A stretch of 47,935 nucleotides of DNA from JAJRXG01 sp964640065. Lineage in GTDB: Bacteria > Bacteroidota > Bacteroidia > Chitinophagales > Saprospiraceae. The notes beneath the pieces are model-generated. The model did not search any database and was not told the DNA's origin. It saw only the letters and a program-made list of their open reading frames with translations. This document shows, one piece after another, positions 1-7,589 of this stretch. Each line of letters starts with the position of its first letter. Within the stretch, counting starts at the first letter, position 1. The stretch lies in assembly GCA_964640065.1 (NCBI GenBank), contig CAZXIE010000013.1:1-47935 (forward strand), given 5' to 3'. Position numbers and translations under genes: made by a program.

Positions 1-453
1 CTGAGGAAGTCTTTGTGTACCCGCATAGCCCGGGAGTATGCCGAGATTTACTTCCGGTTGTCCAAATCTTGCATTGTCACTAGCCACCCGCATATGACAA
101 GCCATAGCCAACTCGCATCCACCACCAAGAGCAAAGCCATTGACAGCTGCGATGACCGGGATATGTAGTCGCTCGATGGCAAAGAAAACATCATGTCCAC
201 GCTGAGCTAGTTGCTCCGCAGATGCTTCATTGAGTTGCAAAAACTCCTTGATGTCTGCACCTGCCACAAATGCTTTTTCTCCTGAGCCAGTGATGATCAT
301 ACCAGTGATATCATCGGATATATCGGTGCGTACTAGTTTATCTAAGTCCTTGAAGACTTGATCATTCAGGGCATTGAGTGACTTGGGTCTATTGATGGTG
401 ACGACAAGTATGCCGTTGTCTACTTCGGTAAGTAAGGTGGAGTATTCTTTCAT
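1..453 (-). CDS. Enoyl-CoA hydratase/isomerase (crotonase family), 3' end beyond the left edge
   Basis: The first 151 codons of a crotonase-fold protein are present; the family is usually about 255-265 residues, so the C-terminal part lies outside the window. Read from the ATG at 453, the protein has the early NRPKSLNAL motif, FVAGADIKEF near residue 65, and GGGCELAMAC near residue 112, which forms the oxyanion hole and supplies a catalytic Glu. It also has PEVNLGILPGYAGTQRL near residue 135, with the second catalytic Glu. Both glutamates used by true 2-enoyl-CoA hydratases (as in mitochondrial crotonase) are present, so hydration of trans-2-enoyl-CoA to 3-hydroxyacyl-CoA in beta-oxidation or a related pathway is likely. 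The exact substrate cannot be told. It reads away from the next gene, and the two are separated by that gene's terminator. Confidence 0.93.
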   Translation of the reverse strand, partial: MKEYSTLLTEVDNGILVVTINRPKSLNALNDQVFKDLDKLVRTDISDDITGMIITGSGEKAFVAGADIKEFLQLNEASAEQLAQRGHDVFFAIERLHIPVIAAVNGFALGGGCELAMACHMRVASDNARFGQPEVNLGILPGYAGTQRLPQ

Positions 454-511
454 GAGTTAGTCTTTGATCGCTTTCGCAAATATCTATTTTTATCTGTGTT
501 CGTGTTCTAAT

Positions 512-546
512 AAAAAAAGAGCCTTGATCAAGTGATCAAGACTCTT
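512..546 (-). terminator. Rho-independent terminator of the DUF1508 repeat gene
   Basis: Read on the minus strand, a stem of about 14 bp (AAGAG, one G·T wobble, CTTGATCA) with a 2-nt loop is followed by a run of seven T. It sits just after the stop codon at 570. The mismatched pair is a G·U wobble only on the minus strand, which supports this orientation. Confidence 0.8.
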
Positions 547-569
547 ATAATTTATCAGGTAATCAAGAT

Positions 570-3500
570 TTAGTCACAGAAGAACATATAATTACCACAT
601 GTCTTCATGAAGTGAACATCGCACCCATTAGATGCTTTGATTTTAAATGCTTGACGATCACGATCATTTGTATTAAGAGCCGAATACTCGTAATGATGTT
701 GCTCTCCTAATCCAAGTAATCCTTTCTGTCCTCGATCTAATGTCGTCTGAGAAAACAGACTTGCACTAGCTCCGGCAAATCCATTGCTATACCCCATCGA
801 TCTAAATACGTAGTCTAAGTAAGTTTTATCAACTGCATTAGACTCATACCTATCAGAAAGTTTTTGATAGAACTGAGTAGGCGTTAACCCATGACTATTT
901 CCAAACTCTGGATAGGTACCTAATCTAGCAACACTCTTTGCTGGTGTTGTAGGGATGGTAAAAATCGGAAGGCGGTTTTTCGAACCACAGTTACATCCTG
1001 CTACCACTGGCGCTGGCGCTGGTGCAGCTTCGACCACTTCAACCACAGGTTCTGGCTCAGGAGCTACTTCTACTGGTGGTGGCGGAGGCGCCACTTCTTC
1101 CACGGGTGTTGCCACAACAGCTGCCGTCTCTCCTCCACAGCCTTTGAGCAAGAACCAAAGTAATGGTATAAGTAAAAGTGGTAGTAACCACCACCAGGCG
1201 AATCCACCTTTGCGTTTCTCTTCATTAACAGGTGGCGGAACGACTTTTTTCTCAGATGTCACCACTTTCTTTGGAGTAGAAGCTGACTTTACTACGGCTG
1301 CACTGGCAGCTGTAGCAGCGGCGGCAGCTACTACCTTCTTAGGTTTTTTCTTAGGTTCCGGCATCACCTCTTTTTTAGGCGGCGCTTCAACCTTTACTGC
1401 CGGTTTCACTTCTGGTTCCGGTGCTTTATCTGGGATCACCATAGTCGCAGCTACTGCCGCAGCTGGTGCCATGAATCCAAGTATTGATCCTTTATCTTTA
1501 TAAGGACAACTTCTTCCGATCTCTTGATGATTACCAGCTTTTAAGATCGAAAAGTACTTGCCATTTTCTTCTTTCTCAGCCCATCGCTTTTCGATGTCTC
1601 GATTCTTGATGACCGACTGAATACCATTATCTCGAGCTTTCTCAGAGGAGTATCCTTCACTCCTCAATCTTACACTACCGTCTCGATCAACCATGGCGAA
1701 GTAGTATTCTCCGTCATGAACAAAGACTGTAAAATCACTACTGATCGATGAGTTCGGATGTCCTTCATATGCTTTACACTCAAGATACTCGTCAACTGAC
1801 GCAGCCTTAGCTTTGGCAGCTGCAGCAAGAGCGGCTGCCTTTTCAGCTTCTAATCGCGACTCTTCTTCGGCCTTCAACTTTGCCTCTTGCTCCGCTTTTA
1901 ATCTTGCCTCTTCCTCTGCTTTCAACTTCGCTTCCCGCTCCGCTTTTAATCTTGCTTCTTCCTCTGCCTTTAACTTCGCCTCCTGCTCCGCCTTTAATCT
2001 TGCTTCTTCCTCTGCCTTTAACTTCGCCTCCTGCTCCGCTTTCAGCCTAGCTTCCTCCTCTGCCTTCAACTTCGCTTCCCGCTCCGCTTTTATTCTTGCC
2101 TCTTCTTCTGCTTTCAACTTTGCCTCCTGCTCTGCCTTTAATCGAGCAGCTTCCTCTGCTTTCAACTTCGCTTCATGCTCCGCTTTTCTTCCCGCTATTG
2201 CACCCGGCCACCAGTATCTCGCAGCAGCATCATCGGCATATGGACAACTTCTTCCGATCTCTTGATGATTACCGGCTTTTAGTATTGAAAAGTACTTGCC
2301 TTCTTCTTCAGCAATACTCCATCTTTCATCGAGTTCTCTATTCTTCAGAACTGATTGTATACCGTTATCTCTGGATTTTTCCGATGTATATCCTTCACTT
2401 CTAAGCAGCACCTCGCCACTTTCATTAACCATGGCAAAATAAGACTCACCCTCATGTGAGAAGATTGTAAACTCACTATCTATAGATGATTTATCATGTC
2501 CTTTGTACGCATCACAGTCGAGATACTCATCGATTGCCTGAGCGTTACCACCACCACTTGCTGCTACTGCTCCACCCATGCCACAATCAAATAGTTTCAT
2601 AGCTGTGCGCATCTCTTCTACCGTATTGAAGAAGAAGCTCTTACCTAAGTTTTTGCCATTATCATCCTTCAGATAATAATAGTGCTTACCATTAGATGTA
2701 GGTCTTTCTTCAAAGTTGTCCGCTTTAGATCCATTGACTGCTATTTGATCAATGACATTTTGAACTTCTTCTATCGTGGTGTAGCCGCGTATATTCGAAC
2801 TTATTAGGATGGCTTTGTCTTTCTCATCACGATAGGTGAAGTAGAGTTTACCATTTCCACTCTTGAATATTTTATATGTTATCCCACTGCATGGGTAGGT
2901 GCCTGCACCTACTTCGACCTTTTCTGTTTTTGGCTTCTTAGCTCTCTTCTTTCTTTTTTTCTTCGGAGCAGCTTCACTAGCTGATGCAGAAGAAATTCCT
3001 AGAGCTTGATTGCCAGTATCCGTCGAAGCCGTTCCAACAGATGAACCAGCACCTTTACCTCCACTAGTTAGTATACCGATGATACGGTTCATCTCGCCTT
3101 CACTATCAAACCAGATGCTTGTTGCTATTTCTTGATTATTACCTGCACGGAGGTTGAAGAAGTGTTTGCCATTTGGGTGTTGCTGACGTTGATACCTGTC
3201 GGCATTAGTCATATTCTTCGTAACAGAGTTCACTCCATTATCTCTTGAAGAATCACTCTTATAACCTTCACTGATGAGGTAAACTTGATTATCGAGACAG
3301 TATGCGAAGTAAGATTCTCCTTCCGCATTGAAGATGTCAAAGCCATTAGCACTGCCGGACCGATTATCCTTATAAAAACCTAGAGGTTTATAATCATCGC
3401 TTTTACCATCTGTACCATATGCTTCGCCACCATCTGCCTGCTTACTTACATCACTCTTTTGTGATGATCCTCCTTGGCTTCTTTCATAAAGACTCCGTTT

Positions 3501-3767
3501 CACTTTTTCTAACTCATCAGCATTATCGAAGGCACGAGATCTGGCTATCTCTTGGTTATTACCTGCTTTAAGAATGAAATATGATTTTCCATCTTCAGTG
3601 ATATTAGCATATCGATCTCGATTTTGCAGATTCTTCTCAACAGAATCAACTCCATTATTTCGATCTGATTTGGACGAATAAGACTGACTGTTCAGGAGTA
3701 CTAGTCCCTCATTATCTAACAGTTGAAAATAAAAGTTCTCTCCTCGTATGAACTTTCTGACTCTCAT
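570..3767 (-). CDS. Large DUF1508 (YegP-like) repeat protein with KAEE helix and one membrane segment
   Basis: This is a 1065-residue protein of unknown role. It has five YegP/DUF1508-like units at about residues 8-90, 140-235, 300-395, 415-515 and 660-755. They show the recurring pattern aromatic-F...LLxSxGYxSxxxRDNGIxSVxKN...GKYFxILKAGNxQEI. A Lys/Arg-rich linker (KKKRKKRAKK) lies near 275. Between the last two units is a charged 16-residue repeat (KAEEEARLKAEQEAKL and variants, about 526-646), predicted to form a long helix as in TolA. After an Ala/Pro/Lys-rich stretch there is one hydrophobic segment (WWWLLPLLLIPLLWFLL, about 855-875), a Pro/Val/Glu tract, and a distinct C-terminal domain of about 140 residues with several cysteines. 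There is no N-terminal signal. The repeats would therefore be cytoplasmic and the tail periplasmic; this topology is inference. Single DUF1508 domains are known in E. coli YegP, whose function is not established. The gene is monocistronic. Confidence 0.85.
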   Translation of the reverse strand: MRVRKFIRGENFYFQLLDNEGLVLLNSQSYSSKSDRNNGVDSVEKNLQNRDRYANITEDGKSYFILKAGNNQEIARSRAFDNADELEKVKRSLYERSQGGSSQKSDVSKQADGGEAYGTDGKSDDYKPLGFYKDNRSGSANGFDIFNAEGESYFAYCLDNQVYLISEGYKSDSSRDNGVNSVTKNMTNADRYQRQQHPNGKHFFNLRAGNNQEIATSIWFDSEGEMNRIIGILTSGGKGAGSSVGTASTDTGNQALGISSASASEAAPKKKRKKRAKKPKTEKVEVGAGTYPCSGITYKIFKSGNGKLYFTYRDEKDKAILISSNIRGYTTIEEVQNVIDQIAVNGSKADNFEERPTSNGKHYYYLKDDNGKNLGKSFFFNTVEEMRTAMKLFDCGMGGAVAASGGGNAQAIDEYLDCDAYKGHDKSSIDSEFTIFSHEGESYFAMVNESGEVLLRSEGYTSEKSRDNGIQSVLKNRELDERWSIAEEEGKYFSILKAGNHQEIGRSCPYADDAAARYWWPGAIAGRKAEHEAKLKAEEAARLKAEQEAKLKAEEEARIKAEREAKLKAEEEARLKAEQEAKLKAEEEARLKAEQEAKLKAEEEARLKAEREAKLKAEEEARLKAEQEAKLKAEEESRLEAEKAAALAAAAKAKAASVDEYLECKAYEGHPNSSISSDFTVFVHDGEYYFAMVDRDGSVRLRSEGYSSEKARDNGIQSVIKNRDIEKRWAEKEENGKYFSILKAGNHQEIGRSCPYKDKGSILGFMAPAAAVAATMVIPDKAPEPEVKPAVKVEAPPKKEVMPEPKKKPKKVVAAAAATAASAAVVKSASTPKKVVTSEKKVVPPPVNEEKRKGGFAWWWLLPLLLIPLLWFLLKGCGGETAAVVATPVEEVAPPPPPVEVAPEPEPVVEVVEAAPAPAPVVAGCNCGSKNRLPIFTIPTTPAKSVARLGTYPEFGNSHGLTPTQFYQKLSDRYESNAVDKTYLDYVFRSMGYSNGFAGASASLFSQTTLDRGQKGLLGLGEQHHYEYSALNTNDRDRQAFKIKASNGCDVHFMKTCGNYMFFCD
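1830..2195. repeat. 48-bp tandem repeat encoding the KAEE helix
   Basis: About seven to eight imperfect copies of a 48-base unit (16 codons) lie inside the DUF1508 gene, encoding alternating KAEEEARL and KAEQEAKL octads. Codon choice varies between copies, so the repeat is moderately old. It also creates long meaningless open frames on the opposite strand. Confidence 0.9.
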
Positions 3768-3890
3768 AGCTTAGGTTGTTTTATTAGTCATTAAAAAAAA
3801 GATCGTGAGCAAGGGCTACAATCCGATGCAAAAAATAGAAATAATCTATTGGATCTAATAAGACAGAAAGAAGTAAAATCGTGATAGCTA

Positions 3891-5470
3891 CTACCTGGCC
3901 TTCGTCAACGTCTCCGAGATATCTACTCTAGATGCTTGAAAAGCAGGTATAATAGAAGCCACGATACCTAATAAGATAGCTGCTCCAAACAAGTAAAATT
4001 CTTCAGATAAGAACGTCGTAGCAGAAAAGTCATATCGATAATCCTCAGCCGCAACATTGGCGATCAAGGCCATACCTCCATGACTTAAGAGCATACCTAA
4101 GAGGTATCCAAGGATGGCTATGATAATGCCTTCGAGCAGGATCAGTATAAATAAGGTAGATCTTCCACCACCCATCACACGTACTAAGGCGAGTTCGTAT
4201 CTACGATCTCGAAGTGAACTGAACAAGGAGATAAAGATGCTCAGACCAGATACGATAACGATGACAAGTGCTAGTAGCCGAAGTGCTCTCTGGGCACTAT
4301 CCATGAGACTAAAAAGTCTATTGATCTCATAAGCAGGTGTGGCCGCTTGCATATCTGTATTCTCATTGATGCTGCGAGGCATATTGAGGGTCTGGAAGTT
4401 GTTATTCTTAAACTTTACGAGCAGCGTAGTGATAGACTTCTCAGGATTTTCATCTATCAGCTTTCCTGGGATGATGGCATTCTTGTGATCATGATTATGG
4501 CCTGAGTGGTCGTGATCATGACCTTCGTGATCATCATGATTGTGACCTTCATGGTCATCGTGATTGTGACCTTCATGGTCATCGTGATNNNNNNNNNNNN
4601 NNNNNNNNNNNNNNNNNNNNNNNNNNNNNNNNNNNNNNNNNNNNNNNNNNNNNNNNNNNNNNNNNNNNNNNNNNNNNNNNNNNNNNNNTCATGATTGTGA
4701 CCTTCATGGTCATCGTGATTGTGACCTTCATGGTCATCGTGATCATGACTTTCGTGGTCATCATGATCGTGGCCTTCGTGATCGTCATGGTCATGATCTG
4801 CATGATCATCTTCAGATTCTTCATGACCTTCTTCTGCATGATCGTGATCATGGATATACCAGTATGTCTGTGGTGTAGTCAGGATCAGCTGATCCATAAC
4901 TGTACCTGATGGCTTGAGTATGCCCACAACTATAAAGTCCTCAGCGTCATCATGCTCTAGACCTTCATCATCTACTAAGCCATGACTACTCTTGAATTTA
5001 TCGCCGAGTTTGAGATTTAACTTTTTAGCTACAGCAGCACCGATCGTCACATCAAAATTATGCACGTAAATTTCTCCCTGATCAACTTCAAGGTCGTACC
5101 AGTCCATGACATCATGTGTGGTACCAACTATCCTAAATGCTCTATAAGAATCACCCATCGATAGCGGTAGTGCTGATTCGATAAGTGGATGGCGAGGATT
5201 CATGAAAGGCTTGATTTGGCCTATCTCTATATTGCCAGTAGGTGCATCTATGTGATACATACTGCTTAAGATCAATTGGAGCGGACTCCCTTTAGCACCG
5301 ATGACTAGGTCGACACCTGCTAGATTTTTCTCAAAGTTTTTATCGAGTTGATCTTGGGTGATAAGTAATAGTGATATCAAACCAACACCTAGTGCAAATA
5401 AGATGAGACTGAGCAGGGTGTTTAGCGGCTTCGCCCAAAGATTTCTCCATGCTAATTTTAGGATACTCAT
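3891..5470 (-). CDS. MacB/LolC-type ABC permease with a very long His/Asp-rich loop (one gene interrupted by an assembly gap)
   Basis: The N-terminal part begins at 5470 with MSILKLAWRNLWAKPLNTLL and a first membrane helix (about residues 15-38). A MacB-type periplasmic domain follows (GVDLVIGAKGSPLQ, GDKFKSSHG, FIVVGILKPSGT). From about residue 209 it becomes a His/Asp/Glu run built on DHEGHNHD octads, which runs into 100 N. On the far side the same frame-type repeat resumes and continues through GHNHDHKNAIIPGKL into the FtsX domain with three membrane helices (LLALVIVIVSGLSIFISLF near the middle, ASIIPAFQASRVDISETL at the end). The 100-N placeholder is not a multiple of three, which is why automatic reading breaks the gene into pieces. 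I read it as one gene of unknown true length. It overlaps the ATPase gene by 4 bp (ATGA), so the two are translationally coupled. The loop is likely periplasmic and able to bind Zn or another metal. Vibrio ZrgABC-type zinc systems (His-rich component with LolCD-like subunits) are a possible parallel. Confidence 0.85.
4487..4850. repeat. 24-bp tandem repeat encoding DHEGHNHD octads
   Basis: On both sides of the gap there are near-identical 24-base units (on the + strand of the type gaccttcatggtcatcgtga), each encoding eight residues rich in His and Asp. Copies nearest the gap are almost identical to each other, and divergence increases outward. This is typical of recent unit gain and loss and explains why the assembly failed here. 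Confidence 0.9.
4589..4688. other. Assembly gap (100 N)
   Basis: Exactly 100 N, the conventional placeholder for a gap of unknown size, falls inside the His-codon repeat. The number of missing repeat units is unknown. Confidence 0.99.
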
Positions 5471-6096
5471 AGCTCGATCCGATTAGTGAAGTTATCCTTG
5501 AGTCTTTGATCATGAGTGACAACGATGAGTGTGGCGTCACATTGATCTGCTTGATTTTTCAAAAGGTTGATGACTTGCTCTGTATTATGATCATCAAGTG
5601 CAGATGTAGGTTCATCGGCAAATATGATCTTCGGTTGATTGATCACCGCTCTGATGATAGCAACGCGCTGTTGCTCACCGACACTGAGCTGAGAGGTTTT
5701 CTTTCTTTTTTTCTCAAAGAGATTGAGATCTTTAAGACGATCGTCTATATGAGATTGCTGAGCGGGTTTACCAGCAAGTGATCGCGCTAGGGCGAGATTT
5801 TCATTTACGTTAAGTGATCTCATAAAGTGAGGCACCTGAAATATCATACCGATCTGCTGCCCTCTGAAGTTGTCCAACTCACCTATCGAGAGTCTCGTGA
5901 TGTCAGTATCTAGCAAGTTGATAGATCCAGAAGTAGGACTGCGCAGCCCAGCAAGAAGGTGAAGAAAAGTGGTTTTACCACAGCCAGATGGGCCTATGAT
6001 AAGCGTATGATGACCTTGAGAGATATTCAAGTCCGGAAACTTAAGTGCAGTTGAAGTACCCTGATATCGATATGAAAGATCCTTAGTGATGAGCAT
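5467..6096 (-). CDS. ABC transporter ATP-binding protein, LolD/MacB type
   Basis: A 209-residue ATPase with all the expected motifs: Walker A GPSGCGKT at 35-42, Q-loop MIFQVP near 84, ABC signature LSVGEQQR near 137, Walker B IIFADEP near 157, and the H-loop THD near 196. The length and the LSxGEQQRVAIxRA context match the LolD/MacB/FtsE subfamily that powers FtsX-type permeases without moving substrate through the membrane. The gene lies 17 bp after merC-like 6114-6482 and overlaps the permease start by 4 bp, so the three form one operon. Substrate is unknown; the His-rich permease and neighbouring Fur-family gene point to metals rather than lipoproteins. Confidence 0.93.
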   Translation of the reverse strand: MLITKDLSYRYQGTSTALKFPDLNISQGHHTLIIGPSGCGKTTFLHLLAGLRSPTSGSINLLDTDITRLSIGELDNFRGQQIGMIFQVPHFMRSLNVNENLALARSLAGKPAQQSHIDDRLKDLNLFEKKRKKTSQLSVGEQQRVAIIRAVINQPKIIFADEPTSALDDHNTEQVINLLKNQADQCDATLIVVTHDQRLKDNFTNRIEL

Positions 6097-6113
6097 CGAG
6101 CCCTAAGATAACA

Positions 6114-6482
6114 CTAAGAGTTGCTTGCTCCAAGAAGTCTCCAGTTGAACCAGTGTCCTGATACCAACATAAGACCTCCTATAGCCATAAAGATATGGCT
6201 CGTAGAGAAAATGAGTCCGCCGATAATCATAAAGGCACCGACACCGATCAAGACCTGAGGCCAGATCCTGCCATGAGAAGTGAGCGCATTATATATCGAC
6301 CAAACACCCAAGATGAGACTTGAAATAATGACACCCCACTCTATAAATAAGTGCGTATCAGGAGTCAAAGTCCCCACCAACCCAAATGATATCAGCACAG
6401 GTAGTGCTGCACAGTGAAGTGCGCATATACCCGAGGAAAGTATTCCTAGTCTATCTACCGTATGTCGTTTGATCGTACTCAT
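6114..6482 (-). CDS. MerC-family small membrane protein
   Basis: A 122-residue integral membrane protein starting at the ATG at 6482 (MSTIKRHTVDRL). An in-frame upstream Met at 6503 exists but would overlap the palindromic operator candidate. It has about four hydrophobic segments and the MerC-type GICALHCAALPV motif, with a CxxxC pair in the first helix. MerC was first described as a mercuric-ion carrier. In Bacteroidota many MerC-domain proteins sit next to Fur-family regulators without any mercuric reductase, as here, so transport of another soft or borderline metal such as zinc is more likely than mercury resistance. It is the first gene of the merC-ATPase-permease operon. Confidence 0.82.
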   Translation of the reverse strand: MSTIKRHTVDRLGILSSGICALHCAALPVLISFGLVGTLTPDTHLFIEWGVIISSLILGVWSIYNALTSHGRIWPQVLIGVGAFMIIGGLIFSTSHIFMAIGGLMLVSGHWFNWRLLGASNS

Positions 6483-6487
6483 GTTTA

Positions 6488-6502
6488 TGCAACAATGATG
6501 CA
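6488..6502. promoter_or_regulatory. Candidate Fur/Zur-type operator (imperfect palindrome)
   Basis: TGCAACAATGATGCA is a 15-bp near-palindrome (outer arms TGCA/TGCA, inner CA/TG) lying 5 bp upstream of the MerC start and about 64 bp upstream of the Fur-family start. The placement between divergent genes, one of them a Fur-family regulator, is what an autoregulated metal operator would look like. The assignment is inference; no second copy was found in the window. Confidence 0.45.
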
Positions 6503-6553
6503 ATGATAGATGTTTTCAATGTCACTTGGAAATATCTGTCAAAGAGAAAGAAG

Positions 6554-6561
6554 TAAATTTG
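6554..6561 (+). promoter_or_regulatory. Candidate -7 promoter element of the Fur-family gene
   Basis: TAAATTTG matches the Bacteroidota primary sigma -7 consensus TAnnTTTG exactly. It lies 5 bp before the preferred ATG at 6567, which would give a nearly leaderless message. No convincing -33 TTG at normal spacing was seen; the nearest TTGG at 6526 is rather far. Confidence 0.4.
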
Positions 6562-6566
6562 TCCAC

Positions 6567-6995
6567 ATGTCTGACCACATACATACTTTAGAGCACATGC
6601 TCAAGGATCATGGACTGAGGAAAACCACCTTCAGAATGGAGGTGCTCCAGGTGCTAAAGGCTAACGAAGGAAGGGCTATCGCGAGTGATGTCATCGAGTC
6701 TGCACTGGGACAACATGACAGGATCACACTCTATCGGACACTCAAGTCATTTGAGAAGAAAGGCCTGATTCACCTGACTTCTTCTCTTACCGGTCAAGCC
6801 AAATATGCACTGTGCCAGCATCTTTGTACAGAAGAATCTCACCACGATATGCATGCTCACTTTCACTGTGATCAGTGTGGAGAGACGACTTGCTTAGATG
6901 ATCAGTCGGCAACCAAAAGTTATCAAGTACCTCGTGGATATGAGGTGAAGGACGTACAAGTCACCCTTAGCGGCACATGCCAACAATGTTCTTGA
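6567..6995 (+). CDS. Fur-family transcriptional regulator, Zur-like
   Basis: A 142-residue protein starting at the ATG at 6567 (MSDHIHTLEHML). An upstream in-frame start at 6510 adds 19 residues with no family resemblance. It has a winged helix with RKTTFRMEVLQVL and DRITLYRTLKSFEKKGLIH (the DNA-recognition region conserved in Fur proteins), then HDMHAHFHCDQCGET with a CxxC, and a second CQQC at the C-terminus. The two CxxC pairs fit a structural zinc site, and the His-rich hinge fits metal sensing. It is divergent from the MerC/ABC operon with a palindrome between them, so it probably represses that operon and perhaps itself when metal is plentiful. Zur rather than Fur or PerR is inferred from context only. 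Confidence 0.88.
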   Translation: MSDHIHTLEHMLKDHGLRKTTFRMEVLQVLKANEGRAIASDVIESALGQHDRITLYRTLKSFEKKGLIHLTSSLTGQAKYALCQHLCTEESHHDMHAHFHCDQCGETTCLDDQSATKSYQVPRGYEVKDVQVTLSGTCQQCS

Positions 6996-7016
6996 TGAAA
7001 GAGTCCACTAGATAAT

Positions 7017-7589
7017 ATGCATGATATAGAACCATATTACAAGTGGAGAGAATACTATGTAGCCTCCGAAGATGAGCAGTCGCCTTTTTATGGTAGGACT
7101 TACGATGAGTTCAAGTTTACCAAGAAGATCTATAACTACTTTATCCATCCGCAGTGGGACTATATAGGATCTCAGACTCTTTATATTAAGATCCTGTATG
7201 CGGATTATAGTCAAGGATATGCGATCATAGAGTTAATCGGAGAGTGGAATGATGCCATCTATAACGATGTCATGTATCTCAAAAGAGAGATCGCCGATCG
7301 CATGATATCCGCGGGTATCAACAAGTTTGTGCTTTTGTGTGATAACGTTCTGAACTTTCATAGCGACGACGACTGCTATTACGAAGAGTGGTACGATGAC
7401 GTGAAGGAAGACGATGGTTGGATTTGTCTTGTGAATCTTAGAGATCATATCTTCCTTGAGATGGACAAAATGAGATTAGATCAATACGTACATATGGAAG
7501 ACGAATTTGCCGATCTCGAGTGGCGAAGACACCTTCCTGATGCCCTCTTCAAACTCGTGAGCCTTAACTTGGATCTTCATGACGCATAA
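7017..7589 (+). CDS. Conserved hypothetical acidic protein upstream of era
   Basis: A 190-residue soluble protein that I do not recognise from any named family. It is rich in Tyr, Trp and Asp/Glu (DDDCYYEEWYDDVKEDDGW near 115-135) and has no signal or membrane segment. Its 3' end overlaps the era start by 11 bp. The alternating hydrophobic pattern YIKILYADYSQGYAIIELIGEW suggests a compact alpha/beta fold. The coupling to era suggests co-expression with the era-der ribosome-assembly genes. The coding assignment is firm because of the length, acidic composition and tight gene packing. Confidence 0.8.
   Translation: MHDIEPYYKWREYYVASEDEQSPFYGRTYDEFKFTKKIYNYFIHPQWDYIGSQTLYIKILYADYSQGYAIIELIGEWNDAIYNDVMYLKREIADRMISAGINKFVLLCDNVLNFHSDDDCYYEEWYDDVKEDDGWICLVNLRDHIFLEMDKMRLDQYVHMEDEFADLEWRRHLPDALFKLVSLNLDLHDA

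Noticed and set aside
955..2404. Long open frames on the plus strand (955-1503, 1813-2265, 2096-2404), Ser/Ala/Thr rich
   Set aside because: They are mirror images of the low-complexity Ala/Pro and KAEE repeats of the DUF1508 gene on the other strand and have no independent features.
4487..4850. Regular 24-bp repeats suspected as a CRISPR array
   Set aside because: There are no unique spacers; units follow each other directly and keep an open His/Asp reading frame in an ABC permease.
4114..4909. Short open frames around the gap (4114-4332, 4506-4694, 4579-4851, 4691-4909)
   Set aside because: These are out-of-frame or antisense readings of the permease gene and its repeat, rich in Met/Ile/Thr because of the repeat's composition.
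6114..6482. Mercury-resistance (mer) operon
   Set aside because: There is no MerA, MerP, MerT or MerR; only a MerC-type protein beside a Fur-family regulator.
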